DNA of 55,227 nt from Veillonella absiana. GTDB taxonomy: Bacteria; Bacillota; Negativicutes; Veillonellales; Veillonellaceae. Positions within the stretch are counted from its first letter, which is position 1; each line of letters begins with the position of its first letter. The notes beneath the pieces were generated by a model that saw nothing but the letters and a program-made list of their open reading frames with translations, had not been told where the DNA came from and searched no databases. The position numbers were made by a program, and so were the translations under genes. The stretch is taken from assembly GCF_032970905.1 (NCBI RefSeq), contig NZ_JAWJZA010000017.1. One strand, given 5' to 3'. Below, one piece after another: positions 17,602 to 27,274 of this stretch.

Positions 17602-17675
17602 GGCGAAGAATAACCCCATTTCTCACTCGGCTAGAGGGGACCTCTAAGCTCCTGAGAAATGGGGTTATTTTCGCC
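17602..17675 (-). terminator. Nested hairpin terminator of the DUF1638 gene
   Basis: Outer arms 17602-17625 and 17653-17675 (AACCCCATTTCTCA / TGAGAAATGGGGTT) enclose CTAGAGGGGACCTCTAAG (17631-17648), itself an inverted repeat TAGAGG/CCTCTA. It lies directly after the 3' end of the minus-strand gene at 17699. Confidence 0.75.
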
Positions 17676-17698
17676 GTCACTGAATTAGAAACGACCCG

Positions 17699-18358
17699 CT
17701 AGAACCATTGCATAAATGCACTTAATTCTACCGTTTGATTAGGCGCTACAACCATAAAATCTTCATCGATGGTGCCATTTGCAATTTTTTTGAGTATCCC
17801 ATAGTGCCCTGGAATTGTTGTAATAGTTCCATCCAATGCTTCCACCAATGGATCCATCATATCATGGATATCTGGTAAATGATTGAGTCCTGTATCGACG
17901 TAGTAGAATTTGTTAAATCCGTCATATAATTGTTGAACATAGGATTTTGCATATTCATAGCCTTTTTTTTCTGTTAATTTTTGAATGGATTGTTCGCTGT
18001 TGCGATTGAAATCGGCCCAGCCACGGGTGAAGAAACAGCCATCCATAGGGCGGTCTAGACTTTCAAGAGAATCACCAGATAATAAAATATCCACACAGTC
18101 CCGTGTGCGTGGGAGGACGAGCTCTGCCGTAGGTGATGTGAGCCCTGCCGTGCCACCACCACAGGCGGATACGCAAATATAAATGCGATCTACATTCCAT
18201 AGACTATCAATAGCACGTTGTAAATATTTCTGTAACGCTGGCGGTGAATTATGTAATTGCTGCGGAATGAAATACACTGGAATATCACAGTGTGCATCCG
18301 TCATAGCCTGTTTTAATTCGTATTGGATGGTTGGACAACCTAAAATAATGCTGGACAT
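17699..18358 (-). CDS. DUF1638 domain protein
   Basis: 219 residues, soluble. It begins with SIILGCPTIQYELKQAM and has YICVSACGGGTAGLTSPTAE and LVLPRTRDCVDILLG-like segments, matching what I recall of DUF1638. Members often occur near corrinoid-dependent methyltransferases or C1 genes; here the neighbour is a CODH remnant, which agrees but does not prove a C1 link. Cysteines at the N-terminal GC, the SACGGG motif and RDC could bind a metal or cofactor (inference). GAGGTG precedes ATG 18358. No biochemical function is known to me. Confidence 0.7.
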   Translation of the reverse strand: MSSIILGCPTIQYELKQAMTDAHCDIPVYFIPQQLHNSPPALQKYLQRAIDSLWNVDRIYICVSACGGGTAGLTSPTAELVLPRTRDCVDILLSGDSLESLDRPMDGCFFTRGWADFNRNSEQSIQKLTEKKGYEYAKSYVQQLYDGFNKFYYVDTGLNHLPDIHDMMDPLVEALDGTITTIPGHYGILKKIANGTIDEDFMVVAPNQTVELSAFMQWF

Positions 18359-18469
18359 AGAAACACCTCGCTTCTGATTTAATAGTTAATTTTTGAATAA
18401 AACATGGAATCTCGAACAGGGGAATATTAGAAATATGGGATTTGAAAAATCACATAACCCTGGATAAGT

Positions 18470-19357
18470 TTATGCAAATATAGCCATGACTAATGTGGCC
18501 CCAATCATGAGCATGAGACCTGTGAAAGTCCGTTTATTGAGTCTTTCACCAAAGACGAAATAGGAGAATATGATGGATACGATGATGCTGAGTTTATCGA
18601 TGGGTACCACGATGCTGACGATGCCATTTTGGATAGCGTAATAATAACATAGCCATGACGCGCCAGTGGCAATACCAGAGAGAATAATAAAAAGGGATTC
18701 GTTTTTCGGCATGTGTGACAGCAAATGACCTTTGCCACGGAGGTACACGACGAGCCATGCCATAACGAGGACAAAGCATGTTCGGATGGCTGTACCGAGA
18801 TTAGATTCTACATCGGAGATACCATACTTGGCCAAGATGGACGTGGCTGCTGCGAATACGGCAGACAGGATAGCGTAAACTAAATACTCGTTAGCATTCT
18901 TGTCATCCTCCGTACTGTTTGGGGATGTGGATGATTTTTTCTCAATCATCATAAAAACACCAAGACCTAATACGGCAGTACAAGCCAATTTGACGACTAA
19001 ATGGTTAGTTTCACCGAATAAAATGATGGCGAGTATGACGGTTAAAATAGTGCTGGATTTATCGATAGGTACTACCTTATTCACATCACCTATGGATAGG
19101 GCTTTGAAATAACAAATCCAAGAGGCTCCGGTGGCAATACCAGATAGACCTAAGAATAATAGTGAATAGGGCGATATGGAATAGATTGTGTGAAAGGATC
19201 CTACAATCCACACCATGAGCCATGCAAATATGACTACTACAATGGTACGAACCGCAGTGGCCACGTCAGAATCAGTTTGACGAATCCCACATTTGGCTAG
19301 AATTGATGTCAACCCTGCGAAAATGGCAGAGCCTATGGCAGCTAACATCCACAACAT
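18470..19357 (-). CDS. EamA/DMT-family transporter
   Basis: Ten-helix drug/metabolite transporter of 295 residues built from two homologous halves. The halves repeat nearly the same sequence: LAKCGI / LAKYGI, then GIATGASWICYF / GIATGASWLCYY, then VVPIDKSSTI / VVPIDKLSII. ATG 19357 is chosen because AGAGGA lies upstream; the frame reaches 19390 without another site. Substrate unknown. The 260 bp upstream are AT-rich with one small stem, CCCTC/GAGGG at 19528-19541, and no riboswitch I can name. Confidence 0.88.
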   Translation of the reverse strand: MLWMLAAIGSAIFAGLTSILAKCGIRQTDSDVATAVRTIVVVIFAWLMVWIVGSFHTIYSISPYSLLFLGLSGIATGASWICYFKALSIGDVNKVVPIDKSSTILTVILAIILFGETNHLVVKLACTAVLGLGVFMMIEKKSSTSPNSTEDDKNANEYLVYAILSAVFAAATSILAKYGISDVESNLGTAIRTCFVLVMAWLVVYLRGKGHLLSHMPKNESLFIILSGIATGASWLCYYYAIQNGIVSIVVPIDKLSIIVSIIFSYFVFGERLNKRTFTGLMLMIGATLVMAIFA

Positions 19358-19619
19358 AAAAATCCTCTTTTCTCTCAATGATATATACAATCAATAGTGA
19401 AGTCATGTTGTTAATAGTGACTCGTTCTAGACTGTGAGAATTGCATTATACTGCGAACCTACGCAGAAAAATATTTTATATAACAAGTTTATCCTACCAT
19501 ATACAAGCCGAAATGATAAGGCTTTTCCCTCTAAGGAGGGGCAGTATAGGCTAATTTTGGTCAATTTAAAATGCTGAGCCAAATTTAATTTGCAACATAG
19601 GTAAATAGTAGAATAATGA

Positions 19620-19689
19620 AAAGAACACATCCCTGATGATACGACCTTAGAGGTTTCCTCTAGAGAGGAGAATCAGGGATGTGTTCTTT
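19620..19689 (-). terminator. Nested hairpin terminator of the nitrate transporter gene
   Basis: Outer 17-bp arms AAAGAACACATCCCTGA (19620-19636) and TCAGGGATGTGTTCTTT (19673-19689). The apex holds CTTAGAGGTTTCCTCTAGAG (19646-19665), which read on the minus strand is the same motif as at 17631 and 28638. Confidence 0.85.
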
Positions 19690-19796
19690 GATATTGTTAT
19701 TGGGTTAACAATGATACAAATTAAATTTGAACCACTACAGTAGAATGCCAAAAATTAGCTTTTACAAGGGCGCCATTAGCTTTTACCAAGGAGCCA

Positions 19797-21134
19797 TTAG
19801 CAATTGATGCCAGAGTTTTTACGTGCATAGAACCAATATAGTACTACCAATGTTAGAATGTTGAACCCTAGCAACATAGCGAATGCTGGATGGATATTAC
19901 CGAATGTAGAGTAGATAAAACCGAATAGTTTTGGTGTTACGAAGGCGCCGTATGCGGCCACGGCAGCTACGAAACCTGTTACTAAGGAGCCTTGTAATGC
20001 ATTGGTGAAGATATGAGGAATCATGCGGAATGTAGCACCTGTCATGAGCCCCGTCATGACAAAGGTAATAACGGTAGCGATGAAGAAGAATACGAAGTTG
20101 TGTAAATCAATGCCTACTGCAATGAGGGCAGTACTGATAATCAAACCAATTAATGCGTAGTATGTAACCTTTGTACCACTGTTGATTTTATCACCTAACC
20201 AACCGCCTACTGGGCGAAGTGTAGCACTTACCAATGGTCCAAGGAATGCCATGTAGGTGAATGGAATATCAGGAAATTCTTTGCTAACTAACAGACTCAA
20301 TGCCGCTGCATAACCACTGAAGGCACCGAAGCCACATGTGTAGATTAATGTAATGGCCCAAGTGTGTTTGCTGCCCATAATAGTGGCAATAGCCTTTGGA
20401 TTTGGTTTATCTAGTGGTAGATTTACCATGTATTTTAAAATTAGTAATAGAATGATGACTGTAGGAATGACGAGAACAAAGCTACCGTTTGCCAAGAATA
20501 ACTCAGCGCCCTTGATCATGTATGGTTCTACACCAAAGATATTACCCAATGTGCTACTAGCCATCGCCATTGGTGCTAATAATAAGATAATAGCAACGCC
20601 GAGATTACCAATACCGCCATTGATACCGAGGGCTGTACCTTTTTCTGCTTTCGGGTAAAAATTGCCGATATAGGCCATAGAGGAGGAAAAATTACCCCCA
20701 GCTACACCGATGAGCACTGTTAGAATCAAGAAGGTGGTGTAGCTTGTACCGGTATCTTGTACGGCAAACCCTAAACCGATGATAGGAATCAATAGGATTA
20801 GCGTAGAAATGAATGTCCAGTTTTTACCACCGCAGAGTGCAGGCATATAGGTGTAAAGGAAGCGCAATGTGGCACCGACTAAGCCAGGAATCGCAGCAAG
20901 GGTAAATAATTCTTCGGTAGTAAATTTAAAACCGGCTGCATTGAGTTGTGAGGCTACTGTACTCCAAATGTACCAAACACAGAAGGATAGGGTGAGAGCT
21001 GCGGTAGAAACAATTAGATTTTCTTTGGCAATTTTTTTGCCAAATTTCTCCCAAAACTCTTGATTTTCTGGTTGCCAATTAGCAACGATGTCTTGGCGAC
21101 TGGCGCCAGTTTGAGGCATAACGAATTCGCTCAT
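19797..21134 (-). CDS. narK: NarK-type nitrate/nitrite transporter (MFS)
   Basis: Major facilitator protein of 445 residues that moves nitrate in and/or nitrite out. It has the nitrate/nitrite porter signature GVAGGNFSSSMAYIGNFYPK followed by KGTALGINGGIGNLGV, and the second-half glycine region SGYAAALSLLVSKEFPD. AGGAG precedes ATG 21134. It diverges from the Crp/Fnr regulator and the narGHJI operon, which is the expected partner set: transporter, regulator, reductase. The shared 281-bp gap carries two palindromes that could bind the regulator. Confidence 0.92.
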   Translation of the reverse strand: MSEFVMPQTGASRQDIVANWQPENQEFWEKFGKKIAKENLIVSTAALTLSFCVWYIWSTVASQLNAAGFKFTTEELFTLAAIPGLVGATLRFLYTYMPALCGGKNWTFISTLILLIPIIGLGFAVQDTGTSYTTFLILTVLIGVAGGNFSSSMAYIGNFYPKAEKGTALGINGGIGNLGVAIILLLAPMAMASSTLGNIFGVEPYMIKGAELFLANGSFVLVIPTVIILLLILKYMVNLPLDKPNPKAIATIMGSKHTWAITLIYTCGFGAFSGYAAALSLLVSKEFPDIPFTYMAFLGPLVSATLRPVGGWLGDKINSGTKVTYYALIGLIISTALIAVGIDLHNFVFFFIATVITFVMTGLMTGATFRMIPHIFTNALQGSLVTGFVAAVAAYGAFVTPKLFGFIYSTFGNIHPAFAMLLGFNILTLVVLYWFYARKNSGINC

Positions 21135-21194
21135 GCTGTTAATCTCCTACTTACACATACAGAGGACACAAGGATGTTGAGAATCCTTTAGATG

Positions 21195-21228
21195 ATTTGT
21201 AATTGTTGAAATCTAGAGAATTACAAAT
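21195..21228. promoter_or_regulatory. Inverted repeat in the narK-regulator intergenic region
   Basis: ATTTGTAATT (21195-21204) and AATTACAAAT (21219-21228) form perfect 10-bp arms 14 bp apart, between narK and the regulator. Possible operator. Confidence 0.45.
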
Positions 21229-21255
21229 GGAAAATAAATGGAAAATTTATATACT

Positions 21256-21271
21256 TGTGCCAAAAATCACA
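21256..21271. promoter_or_regulatory. Crp-type operator candidate
   Basis: TGTGC-N6-TCACA (21256-21271) fits the Crp/Fnr-superfamily pattern TGTGA-N6-TCACA in nine of ten half-site bases. It lies between the divergent narK and Crp/Fnr genes, so the adjacent regulator is the natural candidate. No match to the Fnr consensus TTGAT-N4-ATCAA is seen. Confidence 0.5.
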
Positions 21272-21415
21272 TCACTATTATAGCCAATTCAGTATGATAA
21301 ATATGTAATAAAAAACACACTTGTGGTATTATATAATTAGATATAAAACTGATATGCGTTTTTATTGAGAACGCACAGTGCATTTGAAAATTATAATACA
21401 TGGTGTGGTGAAAGT

Positions 21416-22102
21416 ATGGATTCAGAATTGATCAACCAATTACTTGCGTTGCCAGGGAAAACGATAAAACTTTCAAAAGGAGAGTTTTTATTCCGCGAAG
21501 GTGACAAAGCGGAGTATTTCTACATTGTCACAAGTGGTCGAATGAGTATCAAGAAATTTGAGGCCTCAGGACATACATTTGCGTTACGTTTGATAGAAAA
21601 AGATAATGTGCTCGGTGAAGTACCGTTGTTTGAGGATGGGAAACGAACGTACGTATTTAATGCGATTGCTCGAGAACCTGCGACGGTCTATGCTATCCGG
21701 TATGATGTGCTTGAACCCATAGTAGAGGGAAATGCTCAGTTACTGATAGCCCTGATGCGTATTATGACAACTCACATGCGTCGGCAAGAGGCGAAGTATC
21801 GAGATCTGATTCTATACGGAAAAAAAGGTGCTTTCTATACGACACTGATTCGACTAGCGAATAGTTATGGTGTGAAACGTGAAGATGGTATTTTTATTGA
21901 CGTTGCATTAACGAATCAGGAGTTGGCAGAGTTTGCCGTTACCTCTCGTGAAAGCTTGAACCGTATGCTAAGTGAGTTGCGCAAATTAGGCTATGTAGCC
22001 TATGATAAACACCACATTGTAATCTGTAATTTTGATGGTCTAGTAGAATTGCTCGATTTGGATTCCGAATCAGTTAATTCTGAAAGCTATAACATCGAAT
22101 AA
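21416..22102 (+). CDS. Crp/Fnr-family transcription regulator
   Basis: 228 residues. A cyclic-nucleotide-binding-like beta-roll comes first (GEFLFREGDKAEYFYIVTSG, then LGEVPLFEDGKRTYVF), then the dimer helix and a C-terminal winged helix (LTNQELAEFAVTSRESLNRM). It lacks the N-terminal cysteine cluster of oxygen-sensing Fnr, so it may sense NO, nitrate-derived signals or a nucleotide, as do DNR/NarR-like members (inference). ATG 21416 follows GGTGAAAG; the frame opens at 21365. It diverges from narK and is followed by narG after a terminator, so it probably controls nitrate respiration. Confidence 0.88.
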   Translation: MDSELINQLLALPGKTIKLSKGEFLFREGDKAEYFYIVTSGRMSIKKFEASGHTFALRLIEKDNVLGEVPLFEDGKRTYVFNAIAREPATVYAIRYDVLEPIVEGNAQLLIALMRIMTTHMRRQEAKYRDLILYGKKGAFYTTLIRLANSYGVKREDGIFIDVALTNQELAEFAVTSRESLNRMLSELRKLGYVAYDKHHIVICNFDGLVELLDLDSESVNSESYNIE

Positions 22103-22112
22103 TAGAGTGGGT

Positions 22113-22154
22113 AGCCCTTGGCGTTGTAATGGTTGCAACGTTGAGGGCTTTTTT
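22113..22154 (+). terminator. Intrinsic terminator in the leader of narGHJI (possible attenuator)
   Basis: AGCCCTTGGCGTTG (22113-22126) pairs along all 14 positions (three are G-U) with CAACGTTGAGGGCT (22136-22149), loop of 9, then six T (22149-22154). It starts 10 bp after the regulator's stop. Only 22 bp remain before ATG 22177, filled mostly by the ribosome binding site, so narG transcripts must pass through it. Confidence 0.85.
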
Positions 22155-22176
22155 GTATCTAAAAGGAGGACACGAG

Positions 22177-25100
22177 ATGAGTTTGTTGTCTCAAAAGTTT
22201 AAGTTTCTTCGGAAAAAAGACGTGTCTCAAAGTGGTCACCAAATCACAGAACAAGGTGGTCGTGAATGGGAAAATTTTTACCGAGATCGTTGGTCCTATG
22301 ACAAAGTAGTAAGAACTACGCACGGTGTTAACTGTACTGGTTCTTGTAGCTGGAACATCTACGTGAAAAATGGTGTCGTTGCTTGGGAAAATCAAGCTAC
22401 CGATTACCCTGATACACCAGATGATATGCCGGATTACGAACCACGTGGATGCCCTCGTGGTGCTACCTTCTCTTGGTATTTGTACAGCCCACTACGCGTA
22501 AAATATCCTTACGTTCGTGGCGAACTTGCTGAATTATGGCGCGAAGCTAAGAAAAACGCTCCTAATGCGTTAGAAGCGTGGAAAACAATTGTAGAAGATC
22601 CTGAAAAATCTCGTAAATACAAAAAAGCCCGTGGCCTTGGTGGTTTTGTTCGTTCCAACTGGGATGAAGCCTCTGAAATCGTTGCCGCATCTATGCTTTA
22701 TACAGCTACCAAATATGGTCCAGACCGTAATGCTGGCTTTTCCGTAATTCCAGCTATGTCCATGCTTAGCTATGCAGGGGGTACACGGTTCTTGAACCTT
22801 ATGGGTGGCGTACCGCTTAGCTTCTATGACTGGTATGCCGATTTGCCTCCAGCGAGTCCTCAAGTATGGGGAGATCAAACAGATACTCCTGAAAGTGGCG
22901 ATTGGTACAATGCAGGCTATATTATGACTTGGGGTTCTAATGTGCCATTGACTCGTACACCGGACGCTCATTTCCTTACAGAAGTACGTTACAAAGGTAC
23001 TAAGGTTGTGTCCGTATCCCCTGACTACGCTGAATCCACTACATCTTCTGATGCTTGGCTCAATGTGAAAGCCGGCACTGATGCGGCATTAGCGATGGCT
23101 ATGGGGCATGTTATCCTCAAAGAATACTATTTGGATAAAGAAACACCATTCTTTACAGACTATGTAAAAGAGTTCACTGATATGCCATTCCTCATCCGCG
23201 TAGAAGAAGAAAATGGGTATCTACAACCTGGTCGTTTCCTCAATGCCAAAGATTTAGGCAAAGGTGGGGAATATTCAGAATTCAAACAAGTTCTCATCGA
23301 CGAAAACTCCAAAACCTTGGTTATTCCAAACGGTACATTAGGCGACCGTCATGGGAATCCACAAAAATGGAATTTGAAAATGGAAAATAGTGAAACTGGT
23401 GCGCCTATTTCTCCACAATTGTCCGTATATGATCAACGGGAAAATGTAGCTATCGTGAAATTACCATATTTTGGTGATACAGAACACGAAGGTATGATTG
23501 ACCGCGCTATCCCTACTATTACGGTACAAACAGCAGACGGCCCTGTACAAGTAACAACCGTATTCGATTTGCTCGTTGCGAGCTATGGTTTAGATCGTGG
23601 TTTAGGTGGTGAAGTGGCGACTTCCTATGAAGATAACGTTCCATACACACCAGCATGGCAAGAAAAAATCACTGGCGTAAAAGCAGAAGTGGCTATTAGT
23701 ACGGCTCGTGAATTTGCGGACAACTCTATTAAAACAAAAGGTCGTTCCATGATTATCATGGGCGGTGGTATCAACCACTGGTATCATGCAGATATCTTGT
23801 ACCGCACTATCTTGAATATTGTATTGTTCACAGCTACAGAAGGTCGCAATGGCGGTGGCTGGGCTCACTATGTAGGCCAAGAAAAATTGCGTCCTATCGA
23901 AGGTTGGGCAGGCATCATGACTGCTAACGACTGGAGCAAAGCGCCTCGTTTGCAAAATGGTACATCTTTCTTCTATTTCGCTACAGAACAATACCGTTCT
24001 GATGTGATGGACTTAGGTGAAAGAACATCTAAACTAGCTAAACCACGTTACCGCCATCCAGCGGATTATAACGTAATGGCGGCTCGTTTAGGTTGGTTGC
24101 CGTCTTATCCTACTTTCAATAAAGGGGGCCAACAAATCATTGATGACGCTCGCGCCGCAGGGTATAGCTCTGAAGCCGACATCAATACATTCGTAGCACA
24201 ATCCTTGAAGAAAAAGGATTTACATTTCGCTATCGAAGATCCAGCAGCACCTGAAAACTATCCTCGTAACCTCATCGTATGGCGTGCAAACCTTATTGGT
24301 TCCTCCTCTAAAGGTCACGAATATTTCTTGAAACATTTACTCGGTACGAAACATGGCGTTTTGGAAGATGATGACAGTACAGTTCGTCCAGAAGAAGTGA
24401 AATGGCGTGAAGCTACAGAAGAAGGCAAACTTGATTTGCTCGTAGACGTAGATTTCCGTATGGCCTCTACTGGTTTGTATTCAGATATCGTATTGCCAGC
24501 AGCAACATGGTACGAAAAAGAAGACTTGTCCTCTACAGACATGCATCCATACGTACACGTGTTCCAAGCAGCTGTTAACGCGGCATGGGAAACTAAATCT
24601 GACTGGGATACATTCCGTACCCTTTCCGAAACAGTATCTCGCGTAGCAAAAGAAGCAGGTCTGGGCGAATACGAAGATATCGTAGCCGTTCCATTGCAAC
24701 ATGATAGCCTTGGCGAAGTGGCGCAACCAGAAGGTAAAGTCCTTGACTGGAGCCGTGGTGAATGTGAACCAATTCCAGGTAAAACAATGCCAAACCTTGT
24801 GCATGTAAAACGTGATTTCATAAAAATCTACGAAAAATTCATCGCCTTGGGACCAAACATTGAAAAAACAATGGGCGCTCATGGCTTGTCCTGGGATGTA
24901 TCCGACGTATATCAAAGCTTGTATACGAAAAATGGCGTTATCGATCATGAAGGTTTCATTTCCAATGGTCGTCCAAGCATTTACGAAGCGAAAGAAGCCT
25001 GTGAAGCAGTATTGGCATTGTCTTCCTCCACAAATGGTAAACTCGCTGTTCGCAGCTGGGAATCCATGGAAAAGAAAACTGGTTTAACTGGTTTGACTAA

Positions 25101-25851
25101 TATTTCCAAAGGTCGTGAAGAAGAATCCATCACCTTCGATGACATGGTGGCACAACCACGCTATATCATCAGTTCTGTTTCCAGTACTGGTAAAAGCGAC
25201 AAAAACCGCCGTTATTCTCCTTTCACCACATCCACTGAGGATAAATTACCATTCCGTACTGTTACAGGACGTCAATCCTTCTACATGGATCATGAAATGA
25301 TGCGCGATTATGGCGAAGCATTGGCATTGTATAAACCTGTATTGAGCTATAAACCAGTACAAAAGGATTACAAAATCGATGGCGTGCCTGAAATTACGCT
25401 CAAATATTTAACACCACATCACAAATGGAGTACTCATAGTATGTACTTTGATAGCCAACAAATGTTGACATTGTTCCGTGGTGGTCAAACGATTTGGCTC
25501 AACGAAGATGATGCGGCTGAAATCGATGTAAAAGATAACGATTGGGTGGAAGCTTTCAACAAAAATGGTGTTGTCGCAGCCCGTGCCGTAGTATCCCCAC
25601 GTATTCCTCGTGGCATCAGTTACATGTATCATTCCCAAGACCGTCATATCAACGTGCCAGGCGCACAAGTGAAGAAACAACGTGGTGGTACGCATAATGC
25701 ACCAACACATATTCACATGAAACCGACACACATGATTGGTGGCTATGGCCAATTGAGTTACGGATTTAACTATTATGGACCTACAGGTAACCAACGTGAT
25801 ATGACTGTAGTGGCGCGTAAATTGAAAGAGGTGGACTGGCTTGAAGATTAA
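22177..25851 (+). CDS. narG: Respiratory nitrate reductase alpha subunit (Mo-bisMGD)
   Basis: Catalytic subunit of membrane-bound nitrate reductase, reducing nitrate to nitrite with quinol electrons. 1224 residues, the normal length. The FS0 cluster ligands are His49, Cys53, Cys57 and Cys92 (HGVNCTGSCSWN, RGCPRG). The molybdenum ligand Asp222 is in DWYADLPP, at the same number as in E. coli. The N-terminus lacks an obvious twin-arginine export signal, as in bacterial NarG, so the enzyme faces the cytoplasm. AAAGGAGG precedes ATG 22177; a longer frame from 22129 would begin inside the terminator hairpin. It overlaps narH by 11 bases. Confidence 0.97.
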   Translation: MSLLSQKFKFLRKKDVSQSGHQITEQGGREWENFYRDRWSYDKVVRTTHGVNCTGSCSWNIYVKNGVVAWENQATDYPDTPDDMPDYEPRGCPRGATFSWYLYSPLRVKYPYVRGELAELWREAKKNAPNALEAWKTIVEDPEKSRKYKKARGLGGFVRSNWDEASEIVAASMLYTATKYGPDRNAGFSVIPAMSMLSYAGGTRFLNLMGGVPLSFYDWYADLPPASPQVWGDQTDTPESGDWYNAGYIMTWGSNVPLTRTPDAHFLTEVRYKGTKVVSVSPDYAESTTSSDAWLNVKAGTDAALAMAMGHVILKEYYLDKETPFFTDYVKEFTDMPFLIRVEEENGYLQPGRFLNAKDLGKGGEYSEFKQVLIDENSKTLVIPNGTLGDRHGNPQKWNLKMENSETGAPISPQLSVYDQRENVAIVKLPYFGDTEHEGMIDRAIPTITVQTADGPVQVTTVFDLLVASYGLDRGLGGEVATSYEDNVPYTPAWQEKITGVKAEVAISTAREFADNSIKTKGRSMIIMGGGINHWYHADILYRTILNIVLFTATEGRNGGGWAHYVGQEKLRPIEGWAGIMTANDWSKAPRLQNGTSFFYFATEQYRSDVMDLGERTSKLAKPRYRHPADYNVMAARLGWLPSYPTFNKGGQQIIDDARAAGYSSEADINTFVAQSLKKKDLHFAIEDPAAPENYPRNLIVWRANLIGSSSKGHEYFLKHLLGTKHGVLEDDDSTVRPEEVKWREATEEGKLDLLVDVDFRMASTGLYSDIVLPAATWYEKEDLSSTDMHPYVHVFQAAVNAAWETKSDWDTFRTLSETVSRVAKEAGLGEYEDIVAVPLQHDSLGEVAQPEGKVLDWSRGECEPIPGKTMPNLVHVKRDFIKIYEKFIALGPNIEKTMGAHGLSWDVSDVYQSLYTKNGVIDHEGFISNGRPSIYEAKEACEAVLALSSSTNGKLAVRSWESMEKKTGLTGLTNISKGREEESITFDDMVAQPRYIISSVSSTGKSDKNRRYSPFTTSTEDKLPFRTVTGRQSFYMDHEMMRDYGEALALYKPVLSYKPVQKDYKIDGVPEITLKYLTPHHKWSTHSMYFDSQQMLTLFRGGQTIWLNEDDAAEIDVKDNDWVEAFNKNGVVAARAVVSPRIPRGISYMYHSQDRHINVPGAQVKKQRGGTHNAPTHIHMKPTHMIGGYGQLSYGFNYYGPTGNQRDMTVVARKLKEVDWLED

Positions 25852-27274
25852 AGCACAAATCTCAATGGTATTAAACCTAGACAAGTGTTTGGGCTGTCAT
25901 ACATGCTCTATTACTTGTAAAAATACATGGACAAACCGTGAAGGCGCAGAATACATGTATTTTAATAACGTAGAAACACGTCCAGGCGTTGGGTATCCAC
26001 GCAACTGGGAAGATCAAGATAAATGGAAAGGTGGCTGGACTATTGGTAGCGATGGTAAATTAGCCCTTTCCACAGGTTCTAAAGGTTCTCGTTTGATGAA
26101 GTTGTTCTATCATCCAGAACAACCTGAATTAAAGGATTATTTCGAACCTTGGACATACGACTATGAAACATTGATTCATTCCGGTCGTAAAAATAACCAA
26201 CCTATCGCACGCCCACGTTCTTTGATCACAAAGGGAAAAATGGAAGTCGAATGGGGTCCAAACTGGGATGACGATTTGGCTGGCGGTCATCACGCTCGTA
26301 CAGACGTGAACCTCACAAAAATGGGCGACGATATCGTATTCGATTACGAAGAAGTATTCATGCGTTATTTGCCTCGTTTGTGTAATCACTGCTTGAACCC
26401 TGCCTGTGTAGCGGCGTGCCCGTCTGGTGCGATCTACAAACGCGATGAAGACGGTGTCGTTCTCGTATCCCAAGACGTATGTCGCGGTTGGCGGCATTGT
26501 GTACCATCTTGCCCATACAAAAAAATTTTTTACAACTGGGAAACGAATAAAGCTGAAAAATGCGTATTCTGTTACCCACGTTTGGAAAATGGGTTACCTC
26601 AAATTTGTGCGGAAACTTGCGTAGGCCGTATGCGTTACGTTGGCGTAGTGTTGTACGATATGGATAAAGTGGAAGAAATGGCGTCCGTTAAAAACGAACA
26701 AGATATATACCAATCCATGGTGGATATCATCCTTGATCCAAATGATCCTGCTGTTATCGAACAAGCTAAAGCTGACGGCATTAGCCAAAACTGGTTAAAG
26801 GCAGCTCAAAAATCCCCAGTCTACAAAATCGTAAAAGAATGGGGTGTAGCATTGCCATTGCATCCTGAATACCGTACATTGCCAATGGTTTGGTATGTGC
26901 CACCATTGAGTCCAATTTTGCAACGCGTAACGAGCGATGTATATTTGCCAGAAGCTACTGAAATGCGCGTACCAGTGCAATACTTGGCCAACATGTTCAG
27001 CGCTGGTAACACTGATATCGTAGAAACAGTATTGCAAAAAATCCTTGATATGCGCGAATTCATGAAACGTCGTGAACATGGTGAAGAAGAGGTGTTGAGC
27101 GGTCGAGAAATGCTCACAGAAACACAAATGCTCGCTATGTACAAATTGCTTGGTCTATCCAAATATAATGATCGTTTTGTCATTCCAACGGATGTAGATG
27201 TATCTCGCGAAGATCGCATCGGTATGCAACAACATCAAGGCTTTCGTTGTCCTACAGGAGGATGTCATCGATGA
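25841..27274 (+). CDS. narH: Respiratory nitrate reductase beta subunit (Fe-S)
   Basis: Electron-transfer subunit with one 3Fe-4S and three 4Fe-4S clusters between NarI and NarG. 477 residues. Cysteine groups are CLGCHTCSITCKNTW near the start, CNHCLNPACVAACPSGA, CRGWRHCVPSCPYKK (tryptophan in place of a ligand, as in NarH) and KCVFCYPR with CAETCVGR. The start is a TTG at 25841, giving MKIKAQISMVLNLDKC. This agrees with the family N-terminus, and AGAGGTGG stands upstream; ATG 25865 would lose conserved residues. Confidence 0.96.
   Translation: MKIKAQISMVLNLDKCLGCHTCSITCKNTWTNREGAEYMYFNNVETRPGVGYPRNWEDQDKWKGGWTIGSDGKLALSTGSKGSRLMKLFYHPEQPELKDYFEPWTYDYETLIHSGRKNNQPIARPRSLITKGKMEVEWGPNWDDDLAGGHHARTDVNLTKMGDDIVFDYEEVFMRYLPRLCNHCLNPACVAACPSGAIYKRDEDGVVLVSQDVCRGWRHCVPSCPYKKIFYNWETNKAEKCVFCYPRLENGLPQICAETCVGRMRYVGVVLYDMDKVEEMASVKNEQDIYQSMVDIILDPNDPAVIEQAKADGISQNWLKAAQKSPVYKIVKEWGVALPLHPEYRTLPMVWYVPPLSPILQRVTSDVYLPEATEMRVPVQYLANMFSAGNTDIVETVLQKILDMREFMKRREHGEEEVLSGREMLTETQMLAMYKLLGLSKYNDRFVIPTDVDVSREDRIGMQQHQGFRCPTGGCHR

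Noticed and set aside
19391..19619. A riboswitch in front of the EamA gene
   Set aside because: One CCCTC/GAGGG stem is seen, but I could not match any riboswitch consensus (ykkC, SAM, TPP, cobalamin) in the 230 bp.
21195..21271. An Fnr box (TTGAT-N4-ATCAA) in the nar intergenic region
   Set aside because: No match to this consensus; the TGTGC-N6-TCACA site resembles the Crp form, and the regulator has no N-terminal Fe-S cysteines.
24315..24948. Long minus-strand frames within narG
   Set aside because: They are opposite a strongly conserved gene, rich in Cys/Phe/His as shadow frames are, and lack starts with ribosome binding sites.
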